Shown here: positions 17,035 through 25,452 of the stretch, piece by piece
How the letters are laid out: every line of letters begins with the position of its first letter
How positions within the stretch are numbered: position 1 is the stretch's first letter
DNA from: CAYXTW01 sp964452645
GTDB lineage: Bacteria; Zixibacteria; MSB-5A5; GN15; PGXB01
Assembly: GCA_964452645.1 (NCBI GenBank)
Contig: CAYVMO010000001.1
Location: 124,001 to 188,000, forward strand
Direction of reading: 5' to 3'
DNA: 64,000 nucleotides
Program-made: the position numbers and the translations under genes
Notes under the pieces: generated by a model
Database searches by the model: none
What the model saw: only the letters and a program-made list of their open reading frames with translations
What the model was told of the DNA's origin: nothing

Positions 17035-20000
17035 ATGTATTTAAAAAACGTACTTCTGCTATTATTGGGTTTGCTATTATTCACGGATATGGGAATTTCC
17101 GGTGATGTATCAAGCCCGGTCGGCTCTTCGTCATCGCCGAATGATAGCGGACAGAAAATACGAGGTTATCCTTGTGAAAATGACTTGATCGAAGTAATCT
17201 TTCAGCAGGATTCACGGGTCAGGCTTCGCGACGACAAACTGGTCGATCTACAGAGTAACGCTCTTGAAGGACTCGACCTTATGTTGAAGGATGTTGCCTC
17301 ATATTCCTGGGAGCGGATATGCAATTTACCCGAAAGCCGGCTTGATAAAATCTATGACAACGGTCAGAATAAAAGTGGCCGACGCCTATACAATATGAAC
17401 AATATTTACCGGCTTCGTTTTTCCGGAAAGCAGGATATCTGGGATTTGTGCGACCGATTGGAGCAACTTCCGGGTATTATGACAGCCCGGCCGGTGCCTT
17501 TGCCGCCACCGTTGCCAGTGGGAATCTACGAACCGCAGCAATATTATCTGGATTCTGCCGGTTCGACGCCGACCGGAATTGATGCCGAATATTCCTGGAC
17601 GGTACCGGGTGGAACCGGGGCGGGGATAACAATCTGCGATATCGAATATGGCTGGAACTATAGCCATGCCGATCTTACCAAGTCGCAAAATTCCCAAATC
17701 AATCCGGAAACAATTGCTTTGCCGCCGGGTGAAACCGATGATCACGGCACCGCTGTTATCGGTGAGATGATTTCCGATAACAATGGCTGGGGAACGACCG
17801 GAATCTGTTATGATGCGACTCTAAAAACTTGCGGCGCGTATTACGGTAGTCCTCTGTCTTTCAACCCGGCCGGAGCAATTGCCTATGCCATCGACAGTCT
17901 GTCGGCCGGCGACATCATATTAATCGAACTGCAATGGGATTATAATGATACTTCCACTGCCTATACGGATTTTATTCCGATTGAATGGTACACCGACACT
18001 TTTCCCAATGCCCAGACATATAACGCTGTCTATATCGCCATTGAAAATGCCATCGCCAACGGTATTCATGTTGTCGAGGCCGGCGGTAATGGTGGCGCCC
18101 CGACGCCCAACAGCGGCTATAATACAGGCAACCTGACGTGGTACGGTAACTCGGGAGCCATTATTGTCGGCGCCGGCGGGGCCTATTCGGGCGGCACATA
18201 CCCCCAGGGCGACCTGGAGCGTATCTACTGGTCCAGCTATGGGCCGCGGTATGATCTCCAGGGCGGGGGCGAGAATGTGGTCACCACCGGATATGGGGAT
18301 CTGTATAATGCCGGTGGGAAAGATTCGCTGTATACCAACATTTTTGCCGGAACCTCGAGTGCCTCGCCGATGGTGGCGGGTGCAATCGCCTGCTGCATGG
18401 GTTACGCTCAAAACCAGGGGTGGATTATCGATTCCCTGACGCCGTCCAAGATTCGCGATGTCCTCTGGGCGACTGGGACGCCGCAGGATCTTGGGGGACC
18501 GACCGGAAATATAGGTCCGCGTCCCAATCTCAAGAAGGCTTTTGACAGCCTGAGTTCCTTTACTGATGCCACTTTTTCGGCCCTAAGAAACAACTCCAGG
18601 AGTACTCGCGGTATCGCCTGGGGTGATTATGACAACGATAATGATCTTGATATTTATCTTTCCAATTACTATATGCCCAACAACCTCTATCAAAACGACG
18701 GCTCCGGTAATTTCACCGATGTCGCTGGCAGCCCGATCAATGACGCCGATCCCGGGACAGGGGTCGCATGGGGTGATTACGATAACGACGGATACCTTGA
18801 TCTATATAATGTCAAGTTCAGTATTCTGGGTGCCATTCACGCTAACAGTCTTTTCCATAATGAGGGCGACGGGACTTTCACCGACGCCACCCCGGCTGTA
18901 CTGGCTGATACCGGATGGTCCGCCGGGATGGGATGGGCGGATTATGATCTTGACGGTGATATAGATATTTTCTTTACCAGTGAAACATACTACGGTCAGG
19001 GGAGCAAATTAATGCGCAATGACGGCGGAGGCAATTTTACCGATGTAACCTCGACGGCAGTTCCACCGAGCAGCAACGATGATGAAGATATCGCATGGGG
19101 CGACTATAACAACGATGGATATGACGATATATATATAACATCGCTCGGGGCCTCGCTTCGAAATTACCTTTTCAGGAACAACGGTGACGGCACGTTTACC
19201 GATATGCCGGCGGCGCCCGTAACTCTTTATACTTCCAGCTATTGCGCCAGCTGGGGTGATTATAATAATGATGGTTATCTCGACCTGTTTGTCGGCGGTT
19301 ATAATTACGGCAATTACTTATTTCGCAATAACGGTGACGGGACTTTTACAGACGTCTCTTCCAGCCCATTGAGCGACGTCGGTCCGACTGTTGATGTCGC
19401 CTGGGGAGACTATGATAACGATATGGATCTCGATATATATCTGGTCAACGATAGAAAGCTGAATAAGCTCCTTCGTAATGATGGTGGCGGCGTCTTCACC
19501 GACATAACTGTACCCGCCCTGGCTATAATTGATTCACTATTAAGCAACAGTGCCGCCTGGGGTGATTATGACGCCGACGGTGATATTGATCTATTGGCTT
19601 CCGCCCACGAACAATATGGTGAATACCTTTTCAGAAACCGGGTCGGCGCCAATAATAACTGGCTGTATGTTAATCTGGTCGGAACCAATGCCAACTACTA
19701 TGGCATTGGAGCCCGGATCCGGGTTGTCGCCGGGGGTATTTCCCAAATTCGGGAAGTCGACGGAGGGTCGAATCGTTATTCTCAGAATTCATTGAAGGCC
19801 GAGTTCGGTCTGGGTTCCAACACTATGGCTGATACGGTTGAGATTACCTGGCCGACGACGGCCAAAACGGTCACGATTAGAACTAATGTAAGCGCTAATC
19901 AGACTATGACTGTGCATGAGGTTACGAATTTTATCTGCGGCGATATTAACGGTGATCTGACCATCAATATATTTGACATAACCGCCTTGATATCGTATCT

Positions 20001-20133
20001 GTACCTGGGCGGTGTGCCGCCGGTCTCGATGAATGAAGCTGATGTCAACAGCGATAGCGCCGTCAATATATTCGATATTACATATTTGATAACATATCTC
20101 TATTTAGGCGGCCCGGCTCCGAACTGCCCATAA
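17035..20133 (+). CDS. Secreted subtilase (S8) with FG-GAP repeats, ASPIC/UnbV domain and dockerin-like module
   Basis: 1032 residues. A signal peptide (LKNVLLLLLGLLLFTDMG) and an inhibitor-like propeptide region (about 45-160) precede a subtilisin-type serine protease domain with the full triad: Asp202 (CDIEYG), His237 (DDHGTAV) and Ser441 (AGTSSASPMVAG). Next come seven or so FG-GAP/VCBS repeats (about 525-880, each with AWGDYDNDxxLD and NDGxGxFTD), then an ASPIC/UnbV-like domain (about 890-960, GIGARIRVV...). The C-terminus is the dockerin-like module (968-1032, CGDINGDLTINIFD ... GPAPNCP). This is the only clear enzyme of the left cluster, so it may process or cross-activate the other secreted proteins. 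Strong GGAGAGG ribosome site; single-gene transcript ending at a bidirectional terminator. Confidence 0.92.
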   Translation: MYLKNVLLLLLGLLLFTDMGISGDVSSPVGSSSSPNDSGQKIRGYPCENDLIEVIFQQDSRVRLRDDKLVDLQSNALEGLDLMLKDVASYSWERICNLPESRLDKIYDNGQNKSGRRLYNMNNIYRLRFSGKQDIWDLCDRLEQLPGIMTARPVPLPPPLPVGIYEPQQYYLDSAGSTPTGIDAEYSWTVPGGTGAGITICDIEYGWNYSHADLTKSQNSQINPETIALPPGETDDHGTAVIGEMISDNNGWGTTGICYDATLKTCGAYYGSPLSFNPAGAIAYAIDSLSAGDIILIELQWDYNDTSTAYTDFIPIEWYTDTFPNAQTYNAVYIAIENAIANGIHVVEAGGNGGAPTPNSGYNTGNLTWYGNSGAIIVGAGGAYSGGTYPQGDLERIYWSSYGPRYDLQGGGENVVTTGYGDLYNAGGKDSLYTNIFAGTSSASPMVAGAIACCMGYAQNQGWIIDSLTPSKIRDVLWATGTPQDLGGPTGNIGPRPNLKKAFDSLSSFTDATFSALRNNSRSTRGIAWGDYDNDNDLDIYLSNYYMPNNLYQNDGSGNFTDVAGSPINDADPGTGVAWGDYDNDGYLDLYNVKFSILGAIHANSLFHNEGDGTFTDATPAVLADTGWSAGMGWADYDLDGDIDIFFTSETYYGQGSKLMRNDGGGNFTDVTSTAVPPSSNDDEDIAWGDYNNDGYDDIYITSLGASLRNYLFRNNGDGTFTDMPAAPVTLYTSSYCASWGDYNNDGYLDLFVGGYNYGNYLFRNNGDGTFTDVSSSPLSDVGPTVDVAWGDYDNDMDLDIYLVNDRKLNKLLRNDGGGVFTDITVPALAIIDSLLSNSAAWGDYDADGDIDLLASAHEQYGEYLFRNRVGANNNWLYVNLVGTNANYYGIGARIRVVAGGISQIREVDGGSNRYSQNSLKAEFGLGSNTMADTVEITWPTTAKTVTIRTNVSANQTMTVHEVTNFICGDINGDLTINIFDITALISYLYLGGVPPVSMNEADVNSDSAVNIFDITYLITYLYLGGPAPNCP

Positions 20134-20156
20134 TAAGAATAAAAAAACTGCGGATA

Positions 20157-20189
20157 TAAAAAAGCCTCGCTTAATGCGGGGCTTTAAAT
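20157..20189. terminator. Bidirectional rho-independent terminator between the subtilase gene and rpmA
   Basis: AAAGCCTCGC (20161-20170) pairs with GCGGGGCTTT (20176-20185) around TTAAT, a 10-bp stem with one G-T wobble. On the minus strand it is followed by TTTTTT; on the plus strand by TAAATTTT. Confidence 0.85.
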
Positions 20190-20210
20190 TTTCGGATAAA
20201 ATATTGTTGG

Positions 20211-20462
20211 TTATTCAAGAACCGAGACGACTTTTTTGTTGCGGCCTTTATTCTGGTAAGTAACGACACCGGTGATTTTGGCAAACAAGGTATCATCTTT
20301 GCCGCGGCCGACATTTATGCCGGGATGAATTTTTGTTCCCTTTTGTCTGACGATAATCGTCCCGGCCGAAACCGCTTCACCTGAGAAGACCTTCACACCC
20401 AGCCGCTGGCCATTGCTATCGCGGCCGTTTCGTGAAGAGCCAACACCTTTTTTATGAGCCAT
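20211..20462 (-). CDS. rpmA: 50S ribosomal protein L27
   Basis: Large-subunit protein near the peptidyl-transferase centre, 83 residues. The N-terminus MAHKKGVGSSRNGRDSNGQR is canonical and has no cleavable extension of the Firmicutes kind. The core continues with GVKVFSGEAV, AGTIIVRQKG and HPGINVGRGKDDTLFA. Unusually, rplU (L21), its near-universal upstream partner, is absent; clpC takes that place. The gene has its own promoter overlapping the end of clpC, and a hairpin in the leader. Confidence 0.97.
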   Translation of the reverse strand: MAHKKGVGSSRNGRDSNGQRLGVKVFSGEAVSAGTIIVRQKGTKIHPGINVGRGKDDTLFAKITGVVTYQNKGRNKKVVSVLE

Positions 20463-20495
20463 TTTCTATACTCCTGAAAAATCTTTTCAAAATCA

Positions 20496-20518
20496 CGGCC
20501 CGGTTTTTGGCCGGGCCG
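20496..20518 (-). promoter_or_regulatory. Perfect 8-bp hairpin in the rpmA leader (or clpC terminator)
   Basis: CGGCCCGG (20496-20503) and CCGGGCCG (20511-20518) flank a 7-nt loop. On the minus strand it begins at the predicted rpmA transcript start and is followed by TGATTTTGAAAAGATTTTTC. It could end clpC transcription, protect the rpmA 5' end, or both. Confidence 0.6.
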
Positions 20519-20524
20519 AAAGAG

Positions 20525-20552
20525 ATTATAATAAATATTCTAAAAAGGTCAA
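20525..20552 (-). promoter_or_regulatory. Promoter of rpmA
   Basis: Minus strand TTGACC (20552-20547), 16-bp spacer, TATAAT (20530-20525). It lies directly against the clpC stop codon, whose last base is at 20559. Confidence 0.7.
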
Positions 20553-20558
20553 GCGATT

Positions 20559-23018
20559 TTAATTAGTAACTTCCTCGGTTTTTTCCTTAGGGAGCGGTTT
20601 GTCGTTGAAACTGAATGTAAGTTTTTCTTCATCGGCGCCGATTGACAGATTGCAATCGCCGGCATATTGACCGCGAAGAAGCTCCTCGGCGAGTGGGTCT
20701 TCCAGATATTTCTGGATCGCCCGCTTAAGCGGACGGGCGCCCAACATCGGCTCGTAACCCCTCTTGGCCAGGAAATTACGCCCGTCATCGGTAAGGATAA
20801 AGCTGATCCCTTTCTCAGCCAAACGCTTGGCGACATCGGCAACAAGAATATCGACGATCTCCTTGATATGCTCGATATCCAGTGAGCGGAAAATCACCGT
20901 CTCGTCAATGCGATTCAAAAGTTCAGGATTAAAGAGCTTTTTAAGCTCCTCCGTGACCTTTCTTTTCATTGTATCATAGGACCCGTCGGCTTGCTCGGCG
21001 CCAAAGCCCATCGTTTTGCCGTCTTTAATCTGTCTCGTGCCGATATTCGAAGTCATGATAATGACCGTATTTCGAAAATCGACTTTACGCCCGAACGAAT
21101 CGGTCAACGAACCATCATCCATAAGCTGCAGCAAAATATTAAAGACATCGGGATGAGCCTTTTCGATTTCATCGAGAAGAACGACCGAATAAGGTCGGCG
21201 GCGGACTTTCTCGGTAAGCTGCCCGCCTTCTTCATAACCGACATATCCCGGCGGCGCACCGATAAGTCGCGAAACGGCAAATTTCTCCATGTATTCGGAC
21301 ATATCAATCCGTACGAGTGATTCGCTATCTTCGAATAAAAATTCGGCCAGAACGCGCGCCAACTCGGTTTTGCCGACGCCGGTCGGACCGAGGAAGATAA
21401 ACGAGCCAATCGGCCGACGCGGATCGCCAAGCCCGGCCCGGGCGCGGCGAATCGCCCTGGTTATGGTATTGATGGCTGCATCCTGTCCGATAATTCGTTT
21501 TTTCAACTCATCTTCCATACGCAGTAAACGTTTGGATTCTTTTTCCTCGAGACGGAAAAGCGGAATTCCGGTAATCTTCGAAACGACCTGAGCGATGTCT
21601 TCATCAGTAAGAACAACTTTCTGTTTTTCGCGCTGCTCCTCCCAATCGTCTTTCATCTGCTGAAGCTTTTCTTTTTTGAATTTCAACTCGTCGCGCAACT
21701 GCGCGGCGGTTTCAAAAGCCTGATTCTTGACCGACTTTTCTTTTTCCTTTTGAAGTTCACTGATTTCATTTTCGATGACATTAAATTCATCCGGTTTGGC
21801 ATACGTCATCAGATGCGCCCGGCTGCCGGCCTCGTCAATAACATCGATGGCTTTATCCGGCTGAAATTTGCCGCTGATATATCGATTCGAAAATTTCACC
21901 GCCGCCTCGATGGCATCGTCAGAAATTTCCAATTTATGATGGTCTTCATATCTGGCGCGTAATCCTTCAAGAATCTTAATCGTATCCTGCACGGACGGCT
22001 GTTCCACCATCACTGTCTGGAAACGTCGATCCAGGGCGCCGTCTTTTTCGATGTACTTGCGGTATTCATTCAGCGTCGTCGCCCCGATGCACTGCAATTC
22101 GCCACGTGACAAAGCCGGTTTGAAAATATTACTGGCATCGAGCGAGCCCTCGGCACCGCCGGCGCCGACGATAGTATGCAGCTCATCGATAAAGATAATC
22201 ACGTCTCTGGAGTTAATAATTTCGGTCATCACCGCCTTGAGACGCTCTTCGAACTGACCTCGATACTTCGTACCTGCCACCAGTGAGGCCATATCGAGCG
22301 TAACGACGCGTTTATTTTCCAATGTCTGCGGTACTTTGCCCTCGACAATCCGCTGTGCCAGACCTTCGACGATGGCCGTCTTACCGACACCCGGTTCGCC
22401 GATCAATACCGGATTATTCTTTTTCCGTCGGGATAAAATCTGACTGACTCGTTCGATTTCATCGGTGCGACCGATAATCGGATCAAGTTTCCCGCGGCGG
22501 GAAAGCTCGGTCAAATCACGGCCGTAATGATCAAGCGCCGGGGTTTTTGATTTTTTGCGTTTGCGTTTGAAAGATGACGGCTTACCCTCCAGAATATTTT
22601 TCAACTCTTCGTAAGCTTCTTTGTAGTCGATATCGTACATCGAAAGAACCTGCGCCGCGACACCTTCTTCATCTTTCAAAAGAGCGAGAAGAATATGTTC
22701 GGTATCAATGTCTTTCGATTTCAAAGTTCGCGCTTCCTGTCCGGAAACTTCCAATGTTTTCTTAGCCCGCGCCGTCAACGGCAGTTGACCCATCGTCATG
22801 GTCCCGCCCGATGGTTGAACCACTTCCTCGATGGATGCTTTCAGGTCCGGCGGTTCGAGACCAAGGTTGGTAATAATCTCGATCGCACGGCCCTCGCCCA
22901 GTCGGATCAATCCCAGGAGAAGATGCTCGGTTCCGATATAATCATGACGTAATCGGGCGGCCTCATCTCTGGCGTATTCGATGGCTTTTCGGGCTAATTC
23001 CGTAAACATCTCATTCAT
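20559..23018 (-). CDS. clpC: ATP-dependent Clp protease ATP-binding subunit ClpC
   Basis: AAA+ unfoldase, 819 residues, that feeds substrates to ClpP. Domains in order: two Clp-N repeats (about 3-140), AAA-1 with Walker A GEPGVGKT at 207-214, a middle UVR-bearing coiled coil (ELQKEKEKSVKNQAF then ETAAQLRDELKF, about 415-460), and AAA-2 with GPTGVGKTEL. The C-terminal D2 small domain is intact (GARPLKRAIQKYLEDPLAEELL). The UVR motif marks it as ClpC rather than ClpA or ClpB. Being next to mcsB and mcsA, it is the expected reader of phospho-arginine tags through its N domain. Start ATG 23018 with GAGAGG 9 nt upstream. Confidence 0.97.
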   Translation of the reverse strand: MNEMFTELARKAIEYARDEAARLRHDYIGTEHLLLGLIRLGEGRAIEIITNLGLEPPDLKASIEEVVQPSGGTMTMGQLPLTARAKKTLEVSGQEARTLKSKDIDTEHILLALLKDEEGVAAQVLSMYDIDYKEAYEELKNILEGKPSSFKRKRKKSKTPALDHYGRDLTELSRRGKLDPIIGRTDEIERVSQILSRRKKNNPVLIGEPGVGKTAIVEGLAQRIVEGKVPQTLENKRVVTLDMASLVAGTKYRGQFEERLKAVMTEIINSRDVIIFIDELHTIVGAGGAEGSLDASNIFKPALSRGELQCIGATTLNEYRKYIEKDGALDRRFQTVMVEQPSVQDTIKILEGLRARYEDHHKLEISDDAIEAAVKFSNRYISGKFQPDKAIDVIDEAGSRAHLMTYAKPDEFNVIENEISELQKEKEKSVKNQAFETAAQLRDELKFKKEKLQQMKDDWEEQREKQKVVLTDEDIAQVVSKITGIPLFRLEEKESKRLLRMEDELKKRIIGQDAAINTITRAIRRARAGLGDPRRPIGSFIFLGPTGVGKTELARVLAEFLFEDSESLVRIDMSEYMEKFAVSRLIGAPPGYVGYEEGGQLTEKVRRRPYSVVLLDEIEKAHPDVFNILLQLMDDGSLTDSFGRKVDFRNTVIIMTSNIGTRQIKDGKTMGFGAEQADGSYDTMKRKVTEELKKLFNPELLNRIDETVIFRSLDIEHIKEIVDILVADVAKRLAEKGISFILTDDGRNFLAKRGYEPMLGARPLKRAIQKYLEDPLAEELLRGQYAGDCNLSIGADEEKLTFSFNDKPLPKEKTEEVTN

Positions 23019-23070
23019 ATTTTTTAGCCTCTCTATATATTCTAAAACAAATTACACTCTAATGTTGCAT

Positions 23071-24129
23071 TTATTTATTTAATTTTTCCCGAACCATCTC
23101 CGCTCTGACAAAATCCCGTCGGTCAGTCGACATTTCTTCGCTATAATATTTTTGCAGATGTGCCGGTTGAGACAGAAGCAATATTTCGTTGATCAGCGGG
23201 ATTTTTATAAAATCAATAATTCCGATGGCAATCCCAAGGCGCACCGCCGATAGCAGGTTCATGACCTCTTCGGACGTCAACACCCGGGCATATTTTAAAA
23301 TACCATAAGCGCGCCAGATTTTGTCCTCGATTTGATCCGAGGCCTCATCCATAAGACGCTCGCGCGCTTTGGCCTCATTTTCAACGATGGAGCGCGTTAC
23401 ATTGGTAACCAGATCAAGCGTTTCCTTTTCCGAAACACCGAGTGTTCTCTGGTTCGAAATCTGGAAAAGATTACCGAGAACATCGGTCCCTTCACCATAA
23501 AAGCCGCGAACGACAACACCCATTTTCGAGATTTTTGTAATAATCCGGTCGATATCTTTGGTTATAACCAGTCCCGGCATGTGAATTAAAACCGATGCCC
23601 GCAGACCGGTCCCGACGTTGGTAGGACAGGCGGTCAAGAAACCGAAATCGGCGTCATAATCATATTCCAGAAAATTCCCCAACTCGTTTTCATACATGTC
23701 CGCCACCTTCAAAGAACCTTCGGCATTAAGTCCGTTGGAAAGGGCCTGAATTCTTAAGTGGTCTTCTTCGTTTATCATAATCGAGGCATTTCCATCTTCG
23801 CTGATATAAAGCGCCGAGGAGTTATTATCCTGCATGAAGGTCGGTGACATCAGGTGACGCTCTATCAGAAAATCTCGATCAAGGCGCGACAACTCCGAGG
23901 CTTTTAAAAACCTACCCCCGGAGAGTTTTTTCGATCGCGTGCGAGCCGACTCAAAATAACCGATGACCTTTTCGCGGACATCGGCCGTGGCCGCAGAGGG
24001 GTAAATACAGCCGGCAATATTTCGCGCCAATCTGACACGTGATGACAGAACGACCATATTTTCATCGCCCTGACCCGACAGCCATCCGGTTAGGCTTTTG
24101 GCCATGTTTTCAAACATATTATCAGTCAC
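23071..24129 (-). CDS. mcsB: Protein-arginine kinase McsB
   Basis: 352 residues, phosphagen-kinase (ATP:guanido phosphotransferase) fold lacking the creatine-kinase N-domain, as in Bacillus McsB. Key blocks: VVLSSRVRLARNIAG (about 25-40, nucleotide-binding arginines), LTACPTNVGTGLRASV (about 164-179, containing the conserved Cys) and GEGTDVLGNLFQISNQ with the RTLGVSE stretch. It phosphorylates arginine on misfolded proteins, marking them for ClpC. The frame opens with GTG at 24129, overlapping the mcsA stop by 8 bp; an ATG at 24117 is the alternative. An intact RLGIAIGIID-type segment near the C-terminus may be the phospho-arginine allosteric region. Confidence 0.93.
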   Translation of the reverse strand: MTDNMFENMAKSLTGWLSGQGDENMVVLSSRVRLARNIAGCIYPSAATADVREKVIGYFESARTRSKKLSGGRFLKASELSRLDRDFLIERHLMSPTFMQDNNSSALYISEDGNASIMINEEDHLRIQALSNGLNAEGSLKVADMYENELGNFLEYDYDADFGFLTACPTNVGTGLRASVLIHMPGLVITKDIDRIITKISKMGVVVRGFYGEGTDVLGNLFQISNQRTLGVSEKETLDLVTNVTRSIVENEAKARERLMDEASDQIEDKIWRAYGILKYARVLTSEEVMNLLSAVRLGIAIGIIDFIKIPLINEILLLSQPAHLQKYYSEEMSTDRRDFVRAEMVREKLNK

Positions 24130-24646
24130 CTTTTTCAGGAACCAAATCTCCTTCTTTAAATGCCTTCAATTTATCCCGTAAATCGGCGGCCCTTTCGAAA
24201 TCTTCACTTTCGATGGCCTTCTTTAATTCTTCTTCAAGCCTTTTTTCTTCTTTGATAGGTAATGATTGGTTCGGATCCGAGGTCGGCAGTTTCCCTTTAT
24301 GCAATGAGGAACCGTGGACTTTCCGCATGATACTTTCCAGCCGTGATCTGAAAGTTCTGTAACATTCCCCGCATCCGAATCGTCCCAGACGCGTAAATTC
24401 CTCAAAAGTCAAACCGCAACCCGGGCATTTCGGGCCGGTTTGCCCTTCTTTCTTTTCGGCGATTTGCTGCTGCTGAATTAAACTCGAAAGAATCTCGGCC
24501 AGCGGAAAGGGGACATTATCCAGCGGGGAATGAAATCCTCTTTTAGCGGCGCATTCTTTACACAAAGATAAGACAACTTTTTCATTATTTATAATTTGTG
24601 TAAGATGAACCGTCGCCGGTTGTTTTTTGCAATCCTGACAAGACAT
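24122..24646 (-). CDS. mcsA: McsA, zinc-finger activator of McsB
   Basis: 174 residues. Four CxxC-type pairs in the first two thirds (MSCQDCKK, LCKECAAKRG, CPGCGLTF, FGCGECYR) bind zinc. The C-terminal UVR motif (LEEELKKAIESEDFERAADL) matches the one in ClpC. McsA stimulates McsB kinase activity and is probably a substrate adaptor. I place the start at ATG 24646, with GGGGAT 8 nt upstream, rather than the TTG five codons earlier. It begins 17 bp after the lolD stop, so it belongs to the lolC-lolD-mcsA-mcsB-clpC run. CtsR, the usual repressor gene of this set in Firmicutes, is absent. Confidence 0.92.
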   Translation of the reverse strand: MSCQDCKKQPATVHLTQIINNEKVVLSLCKECAAKRGFHSPLDNVPFPLAEILSSLIQQQQIAEKKEGQTGPKCPGCGLTFEEFTRLGRFGCGECYRTFRSRLESIMRKVHGSSLHKGKLPTSDPNQSLPIKEEKRLEEELKKAIESEDFERAADLRDKLKAFKEGDLVPEKGD

Positions 24647-24663
24647 TTTTTTTATCCCCAATC

Positions 24664-25365
24664 TTATGCCGCCTCACTTAAAAGGCCACCTTCTAATTTT
24701 ACAACTCTTTGACAACTTTTTGCCAAATCTATGTTGTGAGTCGCTATTAAAAACGTTACACCTCGCGATTCATTTAACCTCGCCAGTAGCCGGTGGAGTC
24801 TCTCGCCGGTTTTTATATCAAGGTTCCCGGAGGGTTCATCGGCAATCACGATTTTTGGCATATTGGCCAGCGCCCTGGCCACCGCCACACGTTGTTGCTC
24901 GCCACCGGACAACTGCCTTGGTCGATGTTGCATCCTATCTGCTAAACCTACCTCGGCAAGCAGTTGTTCCGCAGTTTCCGATGCCTGTGCCTTATTCAAT
25001 CCGGCAATCAATCTCGGCATCATTGTATTCTCAAGGGCGGTAAAGTCTTCCATCAAATAGTGATGTTGAAAAACAAAACCGATATTTTTATTTCGGAATC
25101 GCGCCAATTCAGTCTCGCTTTTGTCAAGGAATGACTCGCCATCGACTACCAGCTGTCCTTTGGTGGGGCGGTCCAGCCCTCCCAGGATGTGAAGTAATGT
25201 TGATTTACCAACTCCGGACTCACCGACGACAACCGCCATATCTCCTTTATATACATTAAGATCAACCCCCTTTAACACTTCCAGAGTCCCTTCCGATGTT
25301 ATAAAATCTCGACAGATGCCGCGGGCAGCCAGGAGGGGATTATTATTGGCAGATTCCAATTCCAA
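24664..25365 (-). CDS. lolD: Lipoprotein-releasing ABC transporter ATPase LolD
   Basis: 233-residue ABC ATPase of the MacB/LolD type. Walker A GESGVGKST at 48-56, signature LSGGEQQR, and Walker B KIVIADEPSGNLD with the D-loop typical of LolD. With LolC it extracts lipoproteins from the inner membrane for transfer to the outer membrane, so it implies a two-membrane envelope. The frame begins at TTG 25365 with GGAGG 10 nt upstream; no early ATG exists. There is an 87-bp gap after lolC. Confidence 0.9.
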   Translation of the reverse strand: MELESANNNPLLAARGICRDFITSEGTLEVLKGVDLNVYKGDMAVVVGESGVGKSTLLHILGGLDRPTKGQLVVDGESFLDKSETELARFRNKNIGFVFQHHYLMEDFTALENTMMPRLIAGLNKAQASETAEQLLAEVGLADRMQHRPRQLSGGEQQRVAVARALANMPKIVIADEPSGNLDIKTGERLHRLLARLNESRGVTFLIATHNIDLAKSCQRVVKLEGGLLSEAA

Positions 25366-25452
25366 ACTCTCTAAACCTCCGATATTATTAATATATACAT
25401 ATTTTCGCCCAAAATCACAATTTATTTAGCAAACCACTGTTTTTTCGACAGG

